Shown here in pieces: positions 1 to 8,987 of a stretch of 64,000 bases of DNA (position 1 is its first letter; each line of letters opens with the position of its first letter). Below the pieces are notes generated by a model. It did no database searches, had not been told where the DNA came from, and saw nothing but the letters and a program-made list of their open reading frames with translations. The DNA is from MPNO01 sp965205995 (GTDB taxonomy: Bacteria > Pseudomonadota > Alphaproteobacteria > MPNO01), in NCBI GenBank assembly GCA_965205995.1, contig OZ242200.1:2108001-2172000 (forward strand), given 5' to 3'. The translations under genes and the position numbers were made by a program.

Positions 1-2
1 TG

Positions 3-854
3 CCGGCGGCGTTCTGCGGCATCGCCGGGCTGAAACCCACCATCGGCCGGGTCAGCGCCTATGGCGATATGCCGCTCACCTATTCCTTCGACTGCGTGGG
101 GCCGATGGCGTGGACCAGCGAGGACGCCGCGATCATGCTCCAGGCGCTGGCCGGCCACGACCCGCGCGACACGATGAGCGCGGATGTCGCGGTGCCCGAC
201 TACGTCGCCGGGCTGGAAGACGGCGTGAAGGGGCTGAGGGTCGGGCTGATCCGGCATTTCTACACCGCCGATTTCGCATCGCCTCCGGAGATCGTCGCCG
301 CAATTGACGGGGTGGCGGAGACCCTCGCCGGGCTGGGCGCCGAAATGGAGGAAGTATCGGTCTCGCCGCTGGTCGACTGGCATGCGGTGGGGCGCGTCCT
401 GGTGCCGGCCGAGGCCTTCGCGATCCACGAGGAACGGCTGCAAACCCGCTGGGACGACTATGGGCGGCTCGCGCGCAACCGGCTGATGCTCGGGAGCCTG
501 TTCCGCGCCGTCGATTACATCCAGGCGCAGCGTCGGCGGACCGAGCTGCTGGCCGAGCTCGAAGCGGTGCTCGCGCGCTGCGATATCGTGGTCACCACCG
601 GCACGCTGACCCCGACGCCGCCGCTCGACGACACCGAACCCTTCCCCTTCATCGACGTGCCGACCATCGGCATTCCGTTCAACCTGACCGCCCATCCCTG
701 CCATGCAATTCGGGCGGGCTTCTTCGCGGACGGGATGCCGATCGGCGCGCAGATTGCCGGGCGGCACTGGGACGAGGCGACGGTGCTGCGGGCGGCGCAC
801 GCGTTCGAGCGCGCCGCCGGCCTCCTCGACCGGAGACCGCCGCTCGACGGTTGA
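3..854 (+). CDS. Amidase-signature family amidohydrolase, C-terminal part (gene starts before the window)
   Basis: This is the C-terminal part of an amidase-signature enzyme, a family that hydrolyses carboxamides to acid and ammonia with a Ser-cisSer-Lys triad. The frame is already open at the window edge. The first visible residues PAAFCGIAGLKPT are the segment that follows the catalytic serine in this family, and the end GMPIGAQIAGRHWDEATVL is the usual C-terminal block. About 283 residues are visible of a usual 450-500, so the catalytic lysine and both serines lie off-window. The substrate cannot be told. The gene ends 19 bases from, and converges with, the broken TRAP genes, so it may have formed an uptake-and-hydrolysis locus with them (inference). 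Confidence 0.85.
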   Translation, partial: PAAFCGIAGLKPTIGRVSAYGDMPLTYSFDCVGPMAWTSEDAAIMLQALAGHDPRDTMSADVAVPDYVAGLEDGVKGLRVGLIRHFYTADFASPPEIVAAIDGVAETLAGLGAEMEEVSVSPLVDWHAVGRVLVPAEAFAIHEERLQTRWDDYGRLARNRLMLGSLFRAVDYIQAQRRRTELLAELEAVLARCDIVVTTGTLTPTPPLDDTEPFPFIDVPTIGIPFNLTAHPCHAIRAGFFADGMPIGAQIAGRHWDEATVLRAAHAFERAAGLLDRRPPLDG

Positions 855-873
855 GGCCGCCGGGCGGCCCGGC

Positions 874-1340
874 TCAGGCGAAAACCAGGCTGATTTCGGG
901 GATCAGGATCAGCAGCACGGTGACCGCCAGCATGACCACGGCGAATGGCGCCGCGCCGAGAAAAATCTGGTTCAGCGTGATCCGCTCGTCGTCCAGCGTG
1001 GATTTGACGACATAGCAGGTTATGCCGAGCGGCGGCGTCAACAAGCCAATCTCGACCGCGATGACCGTCACGATTCCGAACCAGACCGGATCGCCGCCGA
1101 ACTGGAACAGCACCGGCAAAGCGAGCGGCAGGACGATGAGCATGATGGATATGGAATCGAGAATCATGCCAAGCAGAATCAGGAGAACCAGGTAGAGCGC
1201 GATAAACCCCGCGAAACCCAATCCGGTGGAGCCGATGAACTCCCCCGTCTGCTGCGGCAGCCCCGACAATGCCAGCATTCGGGCATAGACATTGGCGGCG
1301 AGGATCAGGAACAGGATCGAGACCGTGATATGGCCGGTCG
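874..1340 (-). pseudogene. TRAP transporter large permease (DctM), C-terminal remnant
   Basis: Only the last 150 or so residues of a TRAP large membrane subunit remain. By eye they align with residues from about 295 to the end of the intact DctM at 5864-7177: DSISIM and DPVWFGI here match DTISIM and DPIWFSI there, and LTPPLGI matches ITPPFGV. The frame has no start codon of its own. Upstream, at about 1336-1345, it runs straight into the 3' part of a dctP gene in a different frame. The missing piece therefore includes the first two thirds of dctM and all of dctQ. The fragment keeps several hydrophobic helices but cannot form a transporter alone. Confidence 0.8.
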
Positions 1341-2305
1341 CCGGCGACGTTGGGCACCCGACCCATGGACTGGGCCCAGTTCTTCCGTTCGGCTTCCGGC
1401 AGCGTGCTGACGATCGCCCCCTGCTTGGTCATCAGGCCGAGGAACTTCTCGGCGTTCTTGGCAACGATCCCGCCCTGGACCCGCGCGTATTCCTTGCCAA
1501 GATCGGTGAAAATGTCGCGGATATAGGCCGGCAGGGAGTTCCACGTGTCCTTGTTCATCGTGAGCCCGCCGGAAATCGGCCCGCCCATGTCGACCACCGT
1601 GATGAATTTACCGACCTCGTGCAGCTTGAACGGGAACATGCCGGTGGTGATCGTGATGCCGCCATCGGCGATACCCGTCTTCACCCCGTTGTAGTAGACC
1701 GTGAGACCGCCATTGATCCCGACGGCTCCGGTTCCTTTCAGCCAGCCGGCTGAAGCGCCCGGGGCGTAGATTTTCCTGCCCTTGAGGTCAGCGAGCGATT
1801 TCACCGGAAACTTGGTGAAAATATTGTAGGTATCGGCCACCTGAATGCCGAGCATGACCTGGTTGTACTTGTCCCAGGACGCGTTCAGGGCCGGAACCTT
1901 CTCGTGCAATTCCTCGCCGATCTCGATCAGCGCCTTCACGTCCCCGGTCGCAAACGGCGTATAGAAGGTCACGTTCATCAGCGGCATCTTGACCGGCTCC
2001 CAGAGGGTGCCGACCCAGCCGATATCGGCGAGACCCTTCTCTACCCCTTCGAGCGTGTTCTTGAAGTTGTAGAGCGCCCCGGCATAGGCCTCGGTCCATT
2101 GGATGGTATCGCCCTTTCCCGCCGCGGCGACCCGTTTCGCCGCCTCCGGAACCACCAGATTCTTGATGGTTGCGACCCATGGCACGATGGGCGGATGGCT
2201 CGATCCGGCCGTGAGCTTCTACACTTTCGCCGAAATCGGCGAGGACATGAGCATGGCCGCGCCGAGAGCGGCGATCGCACACAGGCAAGCGGATTTCCTC
2301 GTTAC
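1341..2305 (-). pseudogene. TRAP transporter solute-binding protein (DctP/TAXI-like), broken at both ends
   Basis: The reading frame from PIVPWVATIKN through GRKIYAPGASAGW, GIADGGITITTGMF and KNWAQSMGRVPNVAG is a recognisable periplasmic TRAP solute receptor. Three defects are visible. The expected start codon is GTA (2303-2305), placed a few bases after an AAAGGG ribosome-binding site and followed by a good signal peptide (TRKSACLCAIAALGAAM). A TAG stop at 2219-2221 falls just after the signal peptide. The last 40 or so residues are gone where the gene joins the dctM remnant at about 1340. The next usable start (GTG near 2185) would give a protein without an export signal. Its ligand class is unknown. 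Confidence 0.8.
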
Positions 2306-2503
2306 AAATTCCCTTTCCGTTGGGTAATGGTCTCAACTTGTGTTGTGGGGTGGGGCGCAGATATTCGCCTCGGCGCATCGTAGCGACCGCGCAACGGCCG
2401 GCCAATGCGATTCTGAACGGCGTAGACGCCGGGGCGGCGAACGGGGCTTCGACATTCCGCCTTGTCTCGCAGAAGATACCCTTGGGATTTCAGGGAGGCA
2501 GGG

Positions 2504-3298
2504 ATGGCGGGCTTCGACAAGGTTTCGATCGAGACGCTCTTTCGCATCGACGGGGATAGCGCGCTGGTCACCGGCGCCGGCGGCGGGCTGGGGCGGATCG
2601 CCGCGCTTGCGCTGGCGGGCGCCGGCGCGCATGTCGCGGTGACCGACATAGACGGGGCGGCGGCGGAGCGCGTCGCCGAAGAGATCCGCGAGGCCGGCGG
2701 CATCGCGCAGTCCTGGCAGCTCGACGTGGCCGACCGCAAGCGCATCGACGACGTCATCGACGCGGCGGCGGATCAGTTCGGCGGGCTTCGGATCCTGATC
2801 AACAATGCCGGGATCGCGCGGCGCGGCTCGACCGAGTCGTTGCCCGACGAGGACTGGGACGCGGTGGTCGAGGTCAACATGACCGCCCCCTTCGTCTGCG
2901 CGCGGCGGGCGGCGAAATACATGCTGGCCCAGGGCGAGGGGCGGATCGTATCGATCGCCTCGATCATGGGGTTCCGGGGCAACGCCTTCTTCCCCCACAT
3001 CCCCTACCAGGCGACCAAGGGGGCGATCGTCAACATGACCCGCTCGCTGGCCGTCGAATGGGCCGGCCGCGGCATCCGCGTCAACGCGATCGCGCCGACC
3101 TTCTTCTACACCAATCTCGGCGCCGACATGCGCCAGAGCCGCCCCGAGGTGGTGGCCGAGATCGAGGCCAGGACGCCGCTCGGCCGGTTCGGCGAGCCCG
3201 AGGAGCTTGCGGGCGGCATCCTCTATCTCGCCAGCCCGGCCTCCTCGATGGTCACCGGCCACACGCTGGCGATCGACGGCGGTTGGCTCGCGGTCTGA
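2504..3298 (+). CDS. SDR family NAD(P)-dependent oxidoreductase
   Basis: This is a classical short-chain dehydrogenase/reductase of 264 residues, normal for the family. It has the cofactor motif TGAGGGLG at residues 23-30, the acidic residue after beta-2 (TDID, about 47-50) that usually favours NAD, NNAG at 100-103, and the catalytic pair Tyr168 and Lys172 (YQATK), with Ser150 or Ser153 as the third member. The ATG at 2504 follows a GGGAGG ribosome-binding site and fits the family start better than the upstream TTG at 2462. The gene is divergent from the broken dctP and lies tail to tail with the cobalamin adenosyltransferase. The substrate is probably a hydroxy or keto intermediate of the surrounding catabolic locus (inference). 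Confidence 0.88.
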   Translation: MAGFDKVSIETLFRIDGDSALVTGAGGGLGRIAALALAGAGAHVAVTDIDGAAAERVAEEIREAGGIAQSWQLDVADRKRIDDVIDAAADQFGGLRILINNAGIARRGSTESLPDEDWDAVVEVNMTAPFVCARRAAKYMLAQGEGRIVSIASIMGFRGNAFFPHIPYQATKGAIVNMTRSLAVEWAGRGIRVNAIAPTFFYTNLGADMRQSRPEVVAEIEARTPLGRFGEPEELAGGILYLASPASSMVTGHTLAIDGGWLAV

Positions 3299-3299
3299 C

Positions 3300-3872
3300 T
3301 CAGCCCTGGTTGAGCCCGGGCCGCCACAGCACATCCGCCGTCCCCCCCGCATTGGCCTCGCGCGCCAGCACGAAGAGGAGGTCGGAGAGCCGGTTGAGGT
3401 AGGTGAGCGCGTTCGGGTTCACCGGCTCCCCGGCGGCCACCGCCCAGGCCGAGCGTTCGGCCCGCCGCGCCACCGTGCAGGCATGGTGGAGATGGGCCGC
3501 CGCGCTCGTGCCGCCGCGCAGCACGAAGGATTTCAGCGGATCGAGGTCGGCCGAGATCGCATCGATTTCGCGCTCCAGCCGCGCGACCTGCGCGGCGTCA
3601 ATGCGGAGCGCCTTGCCTTCGTCCCCGGAACCGTCGCCCGGCGTCGAGATGTCGGCGCCCAGATCGAACATGTCGTTCTGGATGCGGGCGAGGATCGCAT
3701 CCGCCTCGCCGTCGCCGGCGTGCAGCCGCGCGAGCCCGATCGCCGCATTGGCCTCGTCGATGTCGCCGATGGCGGCGGTGCGCGCGCCGTGCTTGCCGAT
3801 CCGGGTGCCGTCGGAGAGCGATGTCTGACCGCGGTCGCCGCCGCCGGTATAGATTCGGTCGAGCTTGACCAT
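3300..3872 (-). CDS. PduO-type ATP:cob(I)alamin adenosyltransferase
   Basis: The protein transfers the adenosyl group of ATP to cob(I)alamin, making coenzyme B12 for enzymes such as mutases and diol dehydratases. Its 190 residues are the usual length for the stand-alone PduO/MMAB family. The N-terminal ATP-binding loop IYTGGGDRGQTSL, the FVLRGGTSAAAHLHHA segment, the TVARRAER motif and the C-terminal LNRLSDLLFVLAREAN are all present and in order. It is the last gene of a minus-strand run that starts with the TRAP genes and contains two SDRs and an amidohydrolase, with 25 bases to the upstream SDR. No B12-dependent enzyme is visible in the window, so its partner must be encoded elsewhere. Confidence 0.92.
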   Translation of the reverse strand: MVKLDRIYTGGGDRGQTSLSDGTRIGKHGARTAAIGDIDEANAAIGLARLHAGDGEADAILARIQNDMFDLGADISTPGDGSGDEGKALRIDAAQVARLEREIDAISADLDPLKSFVLRGGTSAAAHLHHACTVARRAERSAWAVAAGEPVNPNALTYLNRLSDLLFVLAREANAGGTADVLWRPGLNQG

Positions 3873-3897
3873 TGCGCCTCCCCGGAGAAGCCCGGGC

Positions 3898-4668
3898 CTA
3901 GAGCATCACCTCTCCGCCGCAGCAGGCGATGCACTGGCCGGTGATGAACGCGCTGCCGGGCGAGGCCAGGAACAGCACCAGCCCGATCAGATCGTCGGGC
4001 GTCTGCCGGCGCTTAAGGATGCGGATCTGCTGGATGTGGCCGTGCAGGCCCTCGTCCATATTGGCGTGCTCGATCTCGGTCTCGGTATAGCCCGGCATGA
4101 TGGCGTTCACGTTGATGTTGTCGTCGCCGAGCTCGCGCGCCATCGCCCTTGTCATGCCGACGATCGCGGCCTTCGAGGAGACATAGTGCATGAACCCGGG
4201 AACGCCCTGGGGAACGGTGCCGGAGGAAATGTTGACGATCCGCCCCTGCCCCGCCGCCTGCATCGCCGGGGTGACCGCGGCGGCACAGAGATAGGAGCCG
4301 GTGACGTTGACATGGATCACCCGGTTCCATTCCTCATAGGGGATTTCGTAGAACTTGCGGCGGGAGATGGTCGCGAAGATCGCGGCGTTGTTCACCAGCA
4401 CGTCGATCCGGCCATGGGCGTCGAGCGTTTTGGCGACCATCGCCGCGACCGACTCGGGCGAACCGACATCGGTCTCGACAGCGAGCGGCTTCGCGCCCCG
4501 GTCGCGCAGCTCCGCCTCGACATTGGCGAGATTGTCCCGGTTTATCTCGGCGAGGATCGGAATCGCGCCCGCCTCGGCGAAGGCCAGGGCATATTCGCGG
4601 CCGATCCCCTGGCCGGCGCCGGTGACGATGACGACCTTGCCGTCCACGTCGAAACGATTGTCGGTCAT
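3898..4668 (-). CDS. SDR family oxidoreductase
   Basis: This is a 256-residue short-chain dehydrogenase with TGAGQGIG at 16-23, an NNAAIF motif near residue 93 in place of NNAG, and the catalytic block IVNISSGTVPQ followed by HYVSSKA, giving Ser, Tyr and Lys. The end TGQCIACCGGEVML has the family's C-terminal glycine-rich pattern, with an unusual pair of cysteines. It lies in a minus-strand run between an ACMSD-like amidohydrolase (30 bases upstream) and the cobalamin adenosyltransferase. Oxidation of an alcohol intermediate of an aromatic or heterocycle pathway is plausible, but nothing in the sequence fixes the substrate. Confidence 0.88.
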   Translation of the reverse strand: MTDNRFDVDGKVVIVTGAGQGIGREYALAFAEAGAIPILAEINRDNLANVEAELRDRGAKPLAVETDVGSPESVAAMVAKTLDAHGRIDVLVNNAAIFATISRRKFYEIPYEEWNRVIHVNVTGSYLCAAAVTPAMQAAGQGRIVNISSGTVPQGVPGFMHYVSSKAAIVGMTRAMARELGDDNINVNAIMPGYTETEIEHANMDEGLHGHIQQIRILKRRQTPDDLIGLVLFLASPGSAFITGQCIACCGGEVML

Positions 4669-4698
4669 GGTTCCTCCGATCCCGGTCGCGGGCGCCCG

Positions 4699-5820
4699 CT
4701 ACTCCGCGGCTTCGCGCCCGGCCTCATCCGTACGAACGGCGTAGAACCGTTCGGCGTTGCGGAACAGGATCGCATCGCGGTCCTCGGCGCTCAACTCCGC
4801 GTGCTCGAAGATTTCCTCCAGGTGGTGCAGGCACTTCTCCGTGTTCACCTCGTGCGGAAAGTCCGAAGAAAACATGAAGGGGGCATTGCCCACCTTCTTG
4901 ATCGCCGCCGCCAGCATGTACTCGTCGCCCTCGGCACCGACGAAGATCCGGCCGCCCTGCACCAGTTCGAGCACATATTCGCCCACCGACTGCCCCTGCG
5001 GGAGCTTGAGCAGCTCGCCCCGCCAGTCGAGCGGCACGAAATTGTCGTGCGAGGACTCGAAGCGCTCGATACAGAACAGCAGCCAGGCAACCCCGCCTTC
5101 GAGGAAGCCGACCCTGATGCCGGGGAAGCGGTCGAACACGCCGTTGAAGACCAGCCCGCCGAGGCCGATCATCATCGCCAGCGGGTGTCCGATCGCATGC
5201 GCCGGGGCGAAGACGTTCATCTGGTCCATGCCGAAATTGATGTGGTTTCCGGCATGCACCGCGAGCGGACAGCCGAGCCGTTCCGCCTCGGCATAGATGG
5301 GCCAGTATTCCTTGGAGCCCAGATTGCCCTTGACGCCGGTCCCGGACAGCATGGCGCCGGTCATCCTGAGCTCGCTCACGCAGCGCCCGAGCTCCTCGAC
5401 CGCGGCATCGGGCTCCTGCATCGGGAGCAGCCCCATCCCCCTGAAGGCGTCGGAGCGCGCGACATAGGTCTCGGCGAGCCAGTCGTTATAGGCCCTGGCG
5501 ACCGCGATCGCGTAGTCGGAATTGGCGACATGGCCCATCGTCAACCCGTTGGTGGGGAACAGCACCGCGCTTTCGATCCCGGTGGCGTCCATGAAGCGCA
5601 TCCATTCCTCGACGCCGACATGCTTGCCGTCGCCGAAGGCCCCCGGCGGGTTGGTGCCGGTCGGGGTGTGGAGATGGCCGAGCGGCGGGAACCAGGGCTG
5701 GCCGGCGAAAATCCCGTGCGCGTATTTCCAGTCGCGGTAGATCTTGGGCATCCGCTTGCCCATCGCCTCGGCGTCTTCGAAGACATGGCCGTCGGCGTCG
5801 ATGATTCGAATTTGTGTCAT
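4699..5820 (-). CDS. Amidohydrolase family protein (ACMSD-like, Amidohydro_2)
   Basis: This 373-residue protein belongs to the amidohydrolase_2 branch, which holds metal-dependent decarboxylases and hydrolases such as ACMSD and resorcylate decarboxylases. The N-terminal metal motif is D10-G-H12 (IIDADGHVFED) rather than HxH, as in many ACMSD-like proteins. LAVHAGNHINF carries the next histidine, and SSDFPHEV near the C-terminus carries the conserved Asp. The ATG follows a clear GGAGGAATT ribosome-binding site. It lies 43 bases after dctM, in the same direction, so a TRAP-imported aromatic or cyclic acid is a reasonable substrate (inference). Decarboxylation and hydrolysis are both possible. 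Confidence 0.85.
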   Translation of the reverse strand: MTQIRIIDADGHVFEDAEAMGKRMPKIYRDWKYAHGIFAGQPWFPPLGHLHTPTGTNPPGAFGDGKHVGVEEWMRFMDATGIESAVLFPTNGLTMGHVANSDYAIAVARAYNDWLAETYVARSDAFRGMGLLPMQEPDAAVEELGRCVSELRMTGAMLSGTGVKGNLGSKEYWPIYAEAERLGCPLAVHAGNHINFGMDQMNVFAPAHAIGHPLAMMIGLGGLVFNGVFDRFPGIRVGFLEGGVAWLLFCIERFESSHDNFVPLDWRGELLKLPQGQSVGEYVLELVQGGRIFVGAEGDEYMLAAAIKKVGNAPFMFSSDFPHEVNTEKCLHHLEEIFEHAELSAEDRDAILFRNAERFYAVRTDEAGREAAE

Positions 5821-5863
5821 GGAATTCCTCCGCTGGCGATTTCCCGGCGCCAGGCGCCCTGGC

Positions 5864-7177
5864 TCAGCGCATGATCGCCGGGAGGATGGTGACGATCCCG
5901 GGGAAGATCATCAAGAGAGCAATCAGGACAAGCTGGATACCGACGATGGGGACCGCCGCGCGATAGATCTCGGCCATGCTCAAAGTAGGCTGAACGCCCT
6001 TCATCACGAATAGCAGGACACCGAAGGGGGGCGTGATCCCGGCGAGTTCGAGCTGCACCAGGATCAGGATCGAGAACCAGATCGGATCGAGCCCGAGCGC
6101 CAGCACCAGCGGCATGAACACCGGGATCGAGACCATCATGATCGAGATCGTGTCGATGAAGCAGCCCAGCACCAGCACCATGAGCTGCATGATGATCACC
6201 ATCGCCAAAGGCGACAGGTCGAGCTCGGCCACCGCGTCGACCAGCGACGACGTCGTTCCGGTCGCGGCGAGGATTTGCGAGAACCCCGCCGATCCGACGA
6301 TCACCAGCAGCATCATCGACGTCGTCGTGGCGGTCGAAATCATGGCGGCCTTCACCGCCTCCCAAGTGAGGCGGCGATAGCAGGCGGCGATGGCCATGGT
6401 CGCGACCACCCCCATGGCGGCGGCCTCCGACGGCGTCGCGATCCCCATGAAAATGAAGCCGGTGACGACGATGATCAGGCTGAACAGCGGCGTGACCCGG
6501 AACAGGCTTGCCAATTTCCGCGCCAGCGTCATCGGCGGCGCGAGATAGGGCGGCGCGAGGTGCGGCTGCAGCCTGGCCCGCAAGGTGAAATAGGCGAAGT
6601 AGAGCGCCGCCAGCACCAGCCCCGGCAGCAGGCCGGCGAGCAACAGCTTGGCGATCGACACCTTGGCGAGGGCGCCGAGCAGCACGCCAAGCGCGCTGGG
6701 CGGGATCAGGACGGCGAGCCCGCCGCCGGCAAGGATCGCGCCGACCGAGAACTCCGAACGGTACTCGCGCTTGCCCATCTCCGGCACCAGCGTCGAGCCC
6801 AGCATGGCGACCGAGGCCATGCTGGCGCCGCTCAGCGCGCCGAACAGGGTGCCGCCGCCGACCGCCGAAACCGCGAGACGGCCGGGCAGGCGCCCGATCC
6901 AGTGATCGGCGGCGTCGACGGTCATGTTGGCGAGCCCGGTGCGCATCAACAGCTCGCCCATCAGGATGAACAGCGGGATCGGGATCAGCGCGAACTGGCC
7001 GACCGAGGAGAACGCGCTGGTCGCCAGCAAAGAGAGCGCGACCTCGCCGCCCATGAAGAAGTAGAGCCCGAGGATGTTGAGCGTAAGAAAGCCGAACGCG
7101 ACCGGCATGCCGCTCGCCAGCACCACGGCCAGCAGGACGAAGAAGATCAGCAGCAAGAACGACCAGTCGAGCTCCAT
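5864..7177 (-). CDS. dctM: TRAP transporter large permease subunit (DctM)
   Basis: This is the large channel-forming membrane subunit of a tripartite ATP-independent periplasmic transporter, which imports organic acids using the sodium gradient. The 437 residues are normal length, with about a dozen hydrophobic helices. Family patterns include LIPIPLFILMGELL, SGASMASVAMLG, ILAGGGLAVLIPPS, DTISIM and GITPPFGV. The ATG at 7177 is 11 bases after the dctQ stop, giving a compact P-Q-M order on the minus strand, and an amidohydrolase follows after 43 bases. Unlike the first TRAP locus near the window start, this subunit is intact. Its cognate receptor gene (7858-8892), however, carries frameshifts. 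Confidence 0.93.
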   Translation of the reverse strand: MELDWSFLLLIFFVLLAVVLASGMPVAFGFLTLNILGLYFFMGGEVALSLLATSAFSSVGQFALIPIPLFILMGELLMRTGLANMTVDAADHWIGRLPGRLAVSAVGGGTLFGALSGASMASVAMLGSTLVPEMGKREYRSEFSVGAILAGGGLAVLIPPSALGVLLGALAKVSIAKLLLAGLLPGLVLAALYFAYFTLRARLQPHLAPPYLAPPMTLARKLASLFRVTPLFSLIIVVTGFIFMGIATPSEAAAMGVVATMAIAACYRRLTWEAVKAAMISTATTTSMMLLVIVGSAGFSQILAATGTTSSLVDAVAELDLSPLAMVIIMQLMVLVLGCFIDTISIMMVSIPVFMPLVLALGLDPIWFSILILVQLELAGITPPFGVLLFVMKGVQPTLSMAEIYRAAVPIVGIQLVLIALLMIFPGIVTILPAIMR

Positions 7178-7188
7178 TGCGCCGCCCC

Positions 7189-7728
7189 TCAGGTTCCGCC
7201 GAGCGAGCCGCCGCTCCGGCCCCTCGCCCTCAGCGCGGCCTCGGGATCCGGCTCGCCGATATAGGTCAGCAGCCGCGCCGCGAAGGCGAGCGTCAGCAAC
7301 GCGCTGCCGAACGGCACCGCGACATAGGGGTAGATGCGCGGGATGTTCCAGATCCGCGCCGTGCGCACGTCGTTCTGGGCGTACTCGACCGCCGCGATCC
7401 CGGTCCGCCAGGCGAGAATGGCGCAGACCACCAGCCCGACGACGGAAACCGCGACCCCGATCGCCCGCTGCGACCGGGGGCCCATGGCCTCGACCAGGAT
7501 CTCGACCCGCACATGGCCGTCGCGAAGCAATATCCAGGGCGCGGCGAGGAAGGTCATCCAGACCAGGGAGTATTCGGACAGATCGAATGCCCAAGGCGAG
7601 GCCCAGCCGAACAGGTTCCGGGTGATCACGTCATAGGTGATCCAGAAGCTCATCGCGAGGATGAGAAAGGCGGATAGCCAGGCGAGCCACCGCATGGGCC
7701 GCTCGACCAGCCTGGCGAAGCGTCTCAC
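7189..7728 (-). CDS. dctQ: TRAP transporter small permease subunit (DctQ)
   Basis: This is the small four-helix membrane subunit of a TRAP transporter, which pairs with DctM in the inner membrane. The 179 residues carry the family pattern in which the first helix (WLSAFLILAMSFWITYDVIT) is followed by RNLFGWASPWAFDLSEYSL and a second helix ending in LLRDGHVRVEIL. The start follows a region holding two inverted copies of a palindromic repeat (7746-7852), which separates it from the dctP gene. That spacing of about 130 bases is unusual for a TRAP operon and may allow processing or lower expression of the membrane subunits relative to the receptor (inference). Confidence 0.92.
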   Translation of the reverse strand: MRRFARLVERPMRWLAWLSAFLILAMSFWITYDVITRNLFGWASPWAFDLSEYSLVWMTFLAAPWILLRDGHVRVEILVEAMGPRSQRAIGVAVSVVGLVVCAILAWRTGIAAVEYAQNDVRTARIWNIPRIYPYVAVPFGSALLTLAFAARLLTYIGEPDPEAALRARGRSGGSLGGT

Positions 7729-7745
7729 CGTCTACACTCTCGACC

Positions 7746-7787
7746 CGTCCCTCGATGCGGCGCTTACGCGCCTACTCGGGATGAGGA
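7746..7787. repeat. Palindromic intergenic repeat, unit a (degenerate)
   Basis: This is a diverged copy of the element also seen at 7803-7852, 56595-56637, 56646-56685 and 62336-62378. It reads CTCGATGCGGCGC, then a short hairpin core, then CTACTCGGGATGAGG. It is inverted relative to unit b next to it. Confidence 0.75.
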
Positions 7788-7802
7788 AACAATTTACGGG
7801 CT

Positions 7803-7852
7803 CCCTCACCCTGAGTAGCCCCGGACTTGATCCGGGGCGTATCGAAGGGCGC
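7803..7852. repeat. Palindromic intergenic repeat, unit b
   Basis: This unit is the reverse of unit a: CCCTCACCCTGAGTAG, a perfect 7-bp hairpin CCCCGGA-cttga-TCCGGGG, then CGTATCGAAGGGCG. It ends a few bases before the dctP stop codon. The two units form an inverted pair between dctP and dctQ and could fold into a long RNA hairpin within the operon transcript. Confidence 0.8.
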
Positions 7853-7857
7853 CGTCC

Positions 7858-8892
7858 CTAGGCCGCCGCCTTGTCGAACAGGGCTTTCAGCCGCGCGCCG
7901 TTCTCCGGCGACTGCTTGAGGATCTTGGCCCACAGCTTCTCTTCGGACAGGTCGACGAACCGCTTGGCGTCGGCCGGTGGCAGTTCGACGATTTCGAGCC
8001 CGTGCTTCTTCATCTGCGCGTGTTCGGCGTCGCGGGTCTCGATGCACCATTTCTCGCCGATCTTGTCGGCGGAACGCGACGCCTTGAGCAGGACGTCCTG
8101 AAGCTCGGTGGGAAGCTTCTTGAAGCTGTTCGGGTTCAGCAGCGTACAGGTCCGCAGCCGGTAGAAGGTGGGCGAGACGATGTACCTGGCGTGCTCGTAG
8201 AACTTGAAGTCGAGCAAGCCGATATCGGGCCAGCCGAGCCCGTCGACCACGCCGCGTTCCATCGAGGTATAGGCCTCGGCCGGCGAAGTCGTGACCGGCA
8301 CCGCCCCGAGAGCCTCCAGGATCGGATCGTAGAGCGGAACGGAGCGGATCTTCCTACCCTTGAAGGTCGACAGATCGGTCGGTTTGAACCGGACCTGAAA
8401 CAGATAGCCCACGCCGCTCATGGGAATACCGAGCAGCATGACGCCCCGCTTCTTCATCAGGACGTCGGCATAGGCGTCGAGCACGCCGACCTCGCGCAAG
8501 CCGCTCGATCGAGGCGGTGCCGCTCGCCAGCGAAATCGACGACGGCATGGCGCCGGCGAAATAGGAGTTGGCCGAATGGCTCATGTCGAACACGCCCTTG
8601 GCGACTGCCTCGGGCGCATCGAAGCCGCTGACGACCTCGGAGCCGCCGGCGTATTCGATCTTGAGTTCGCCGCCCGACATCCGGTCGACCTCGGCGGCGA
8701 GGAAGTCGTAGCCTTTCCCCAGACCGACTTGCGGTTGATGATCGCGATATAGCGCAGCTTGTGTTTCGGCTTGGCGATCGCCGGGAATCCGGCGATGGCG
8801 CCGCTCGCGCCGATGGCAGCGGCGGCCGTCGTCTTGACGAACCTTCGCCGCGAAAGCGCGCTCCTTGTTTTCTCTGTCACCGTTTCCTCCAC
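7858..8892 (-). pseudogene. TRAP solute-binding protein (DctP) with Tat signal, two compensating frameshifts
   Basis: This is the periplasmic receptor of the TRAP system at 5864-7728. The first frame starts at 8892 and gives a twin-arginine signal (SRRRFVKTTAAAAIGASGA) followed by HKLRYIAIINRKSVWGK. The match then moves by -1 at about 8713-8720 into a second frame (GKGYDFLAAEVDRM, then AGGSEVVSGFDAPE, ANSYFAGAMP). It moves by +1 at about 8500 into the third segment (LREVGVLDAYADVLM, FKGRKIRSVPLYDP, GVVDGLGWPDIGLLD). All three pieces are good DctP sequence and add up to about 344 residues, the usual length. The gene therefore appears full length apart from two single-base indels. Recent decay or uncorrected read errors are both possible. 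The first site also contains a GGGAAAG heptamer. Confidence 0.82.
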
Positions 8893-8987
8893 ATTGTCGG
8901 TTTTCGTGGGCTGGCGAACGCCCGTTCGGGTGCTCCGCCCGAAATGTTAGATGATCGCCGGCGCCGGCTCCAGTCGGCGCGGTCGCC

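Noticed and set aside
2219..2221. TAG in dctP as a possible recoded codon
   Set aside because: Selenocysteine uses TGA, the TAG follows a signal peptide, and the start codon is also lost; no pyrrolysine genes are seen.
8713..8719. Programmed -1 frameshift at GGGAAAG in dctP
   Set aside because: Kept only as an idea: the second shift at 8500 has no slippery site, other genes nearby carry plain indels, and receptor genes are not known to use recoding.
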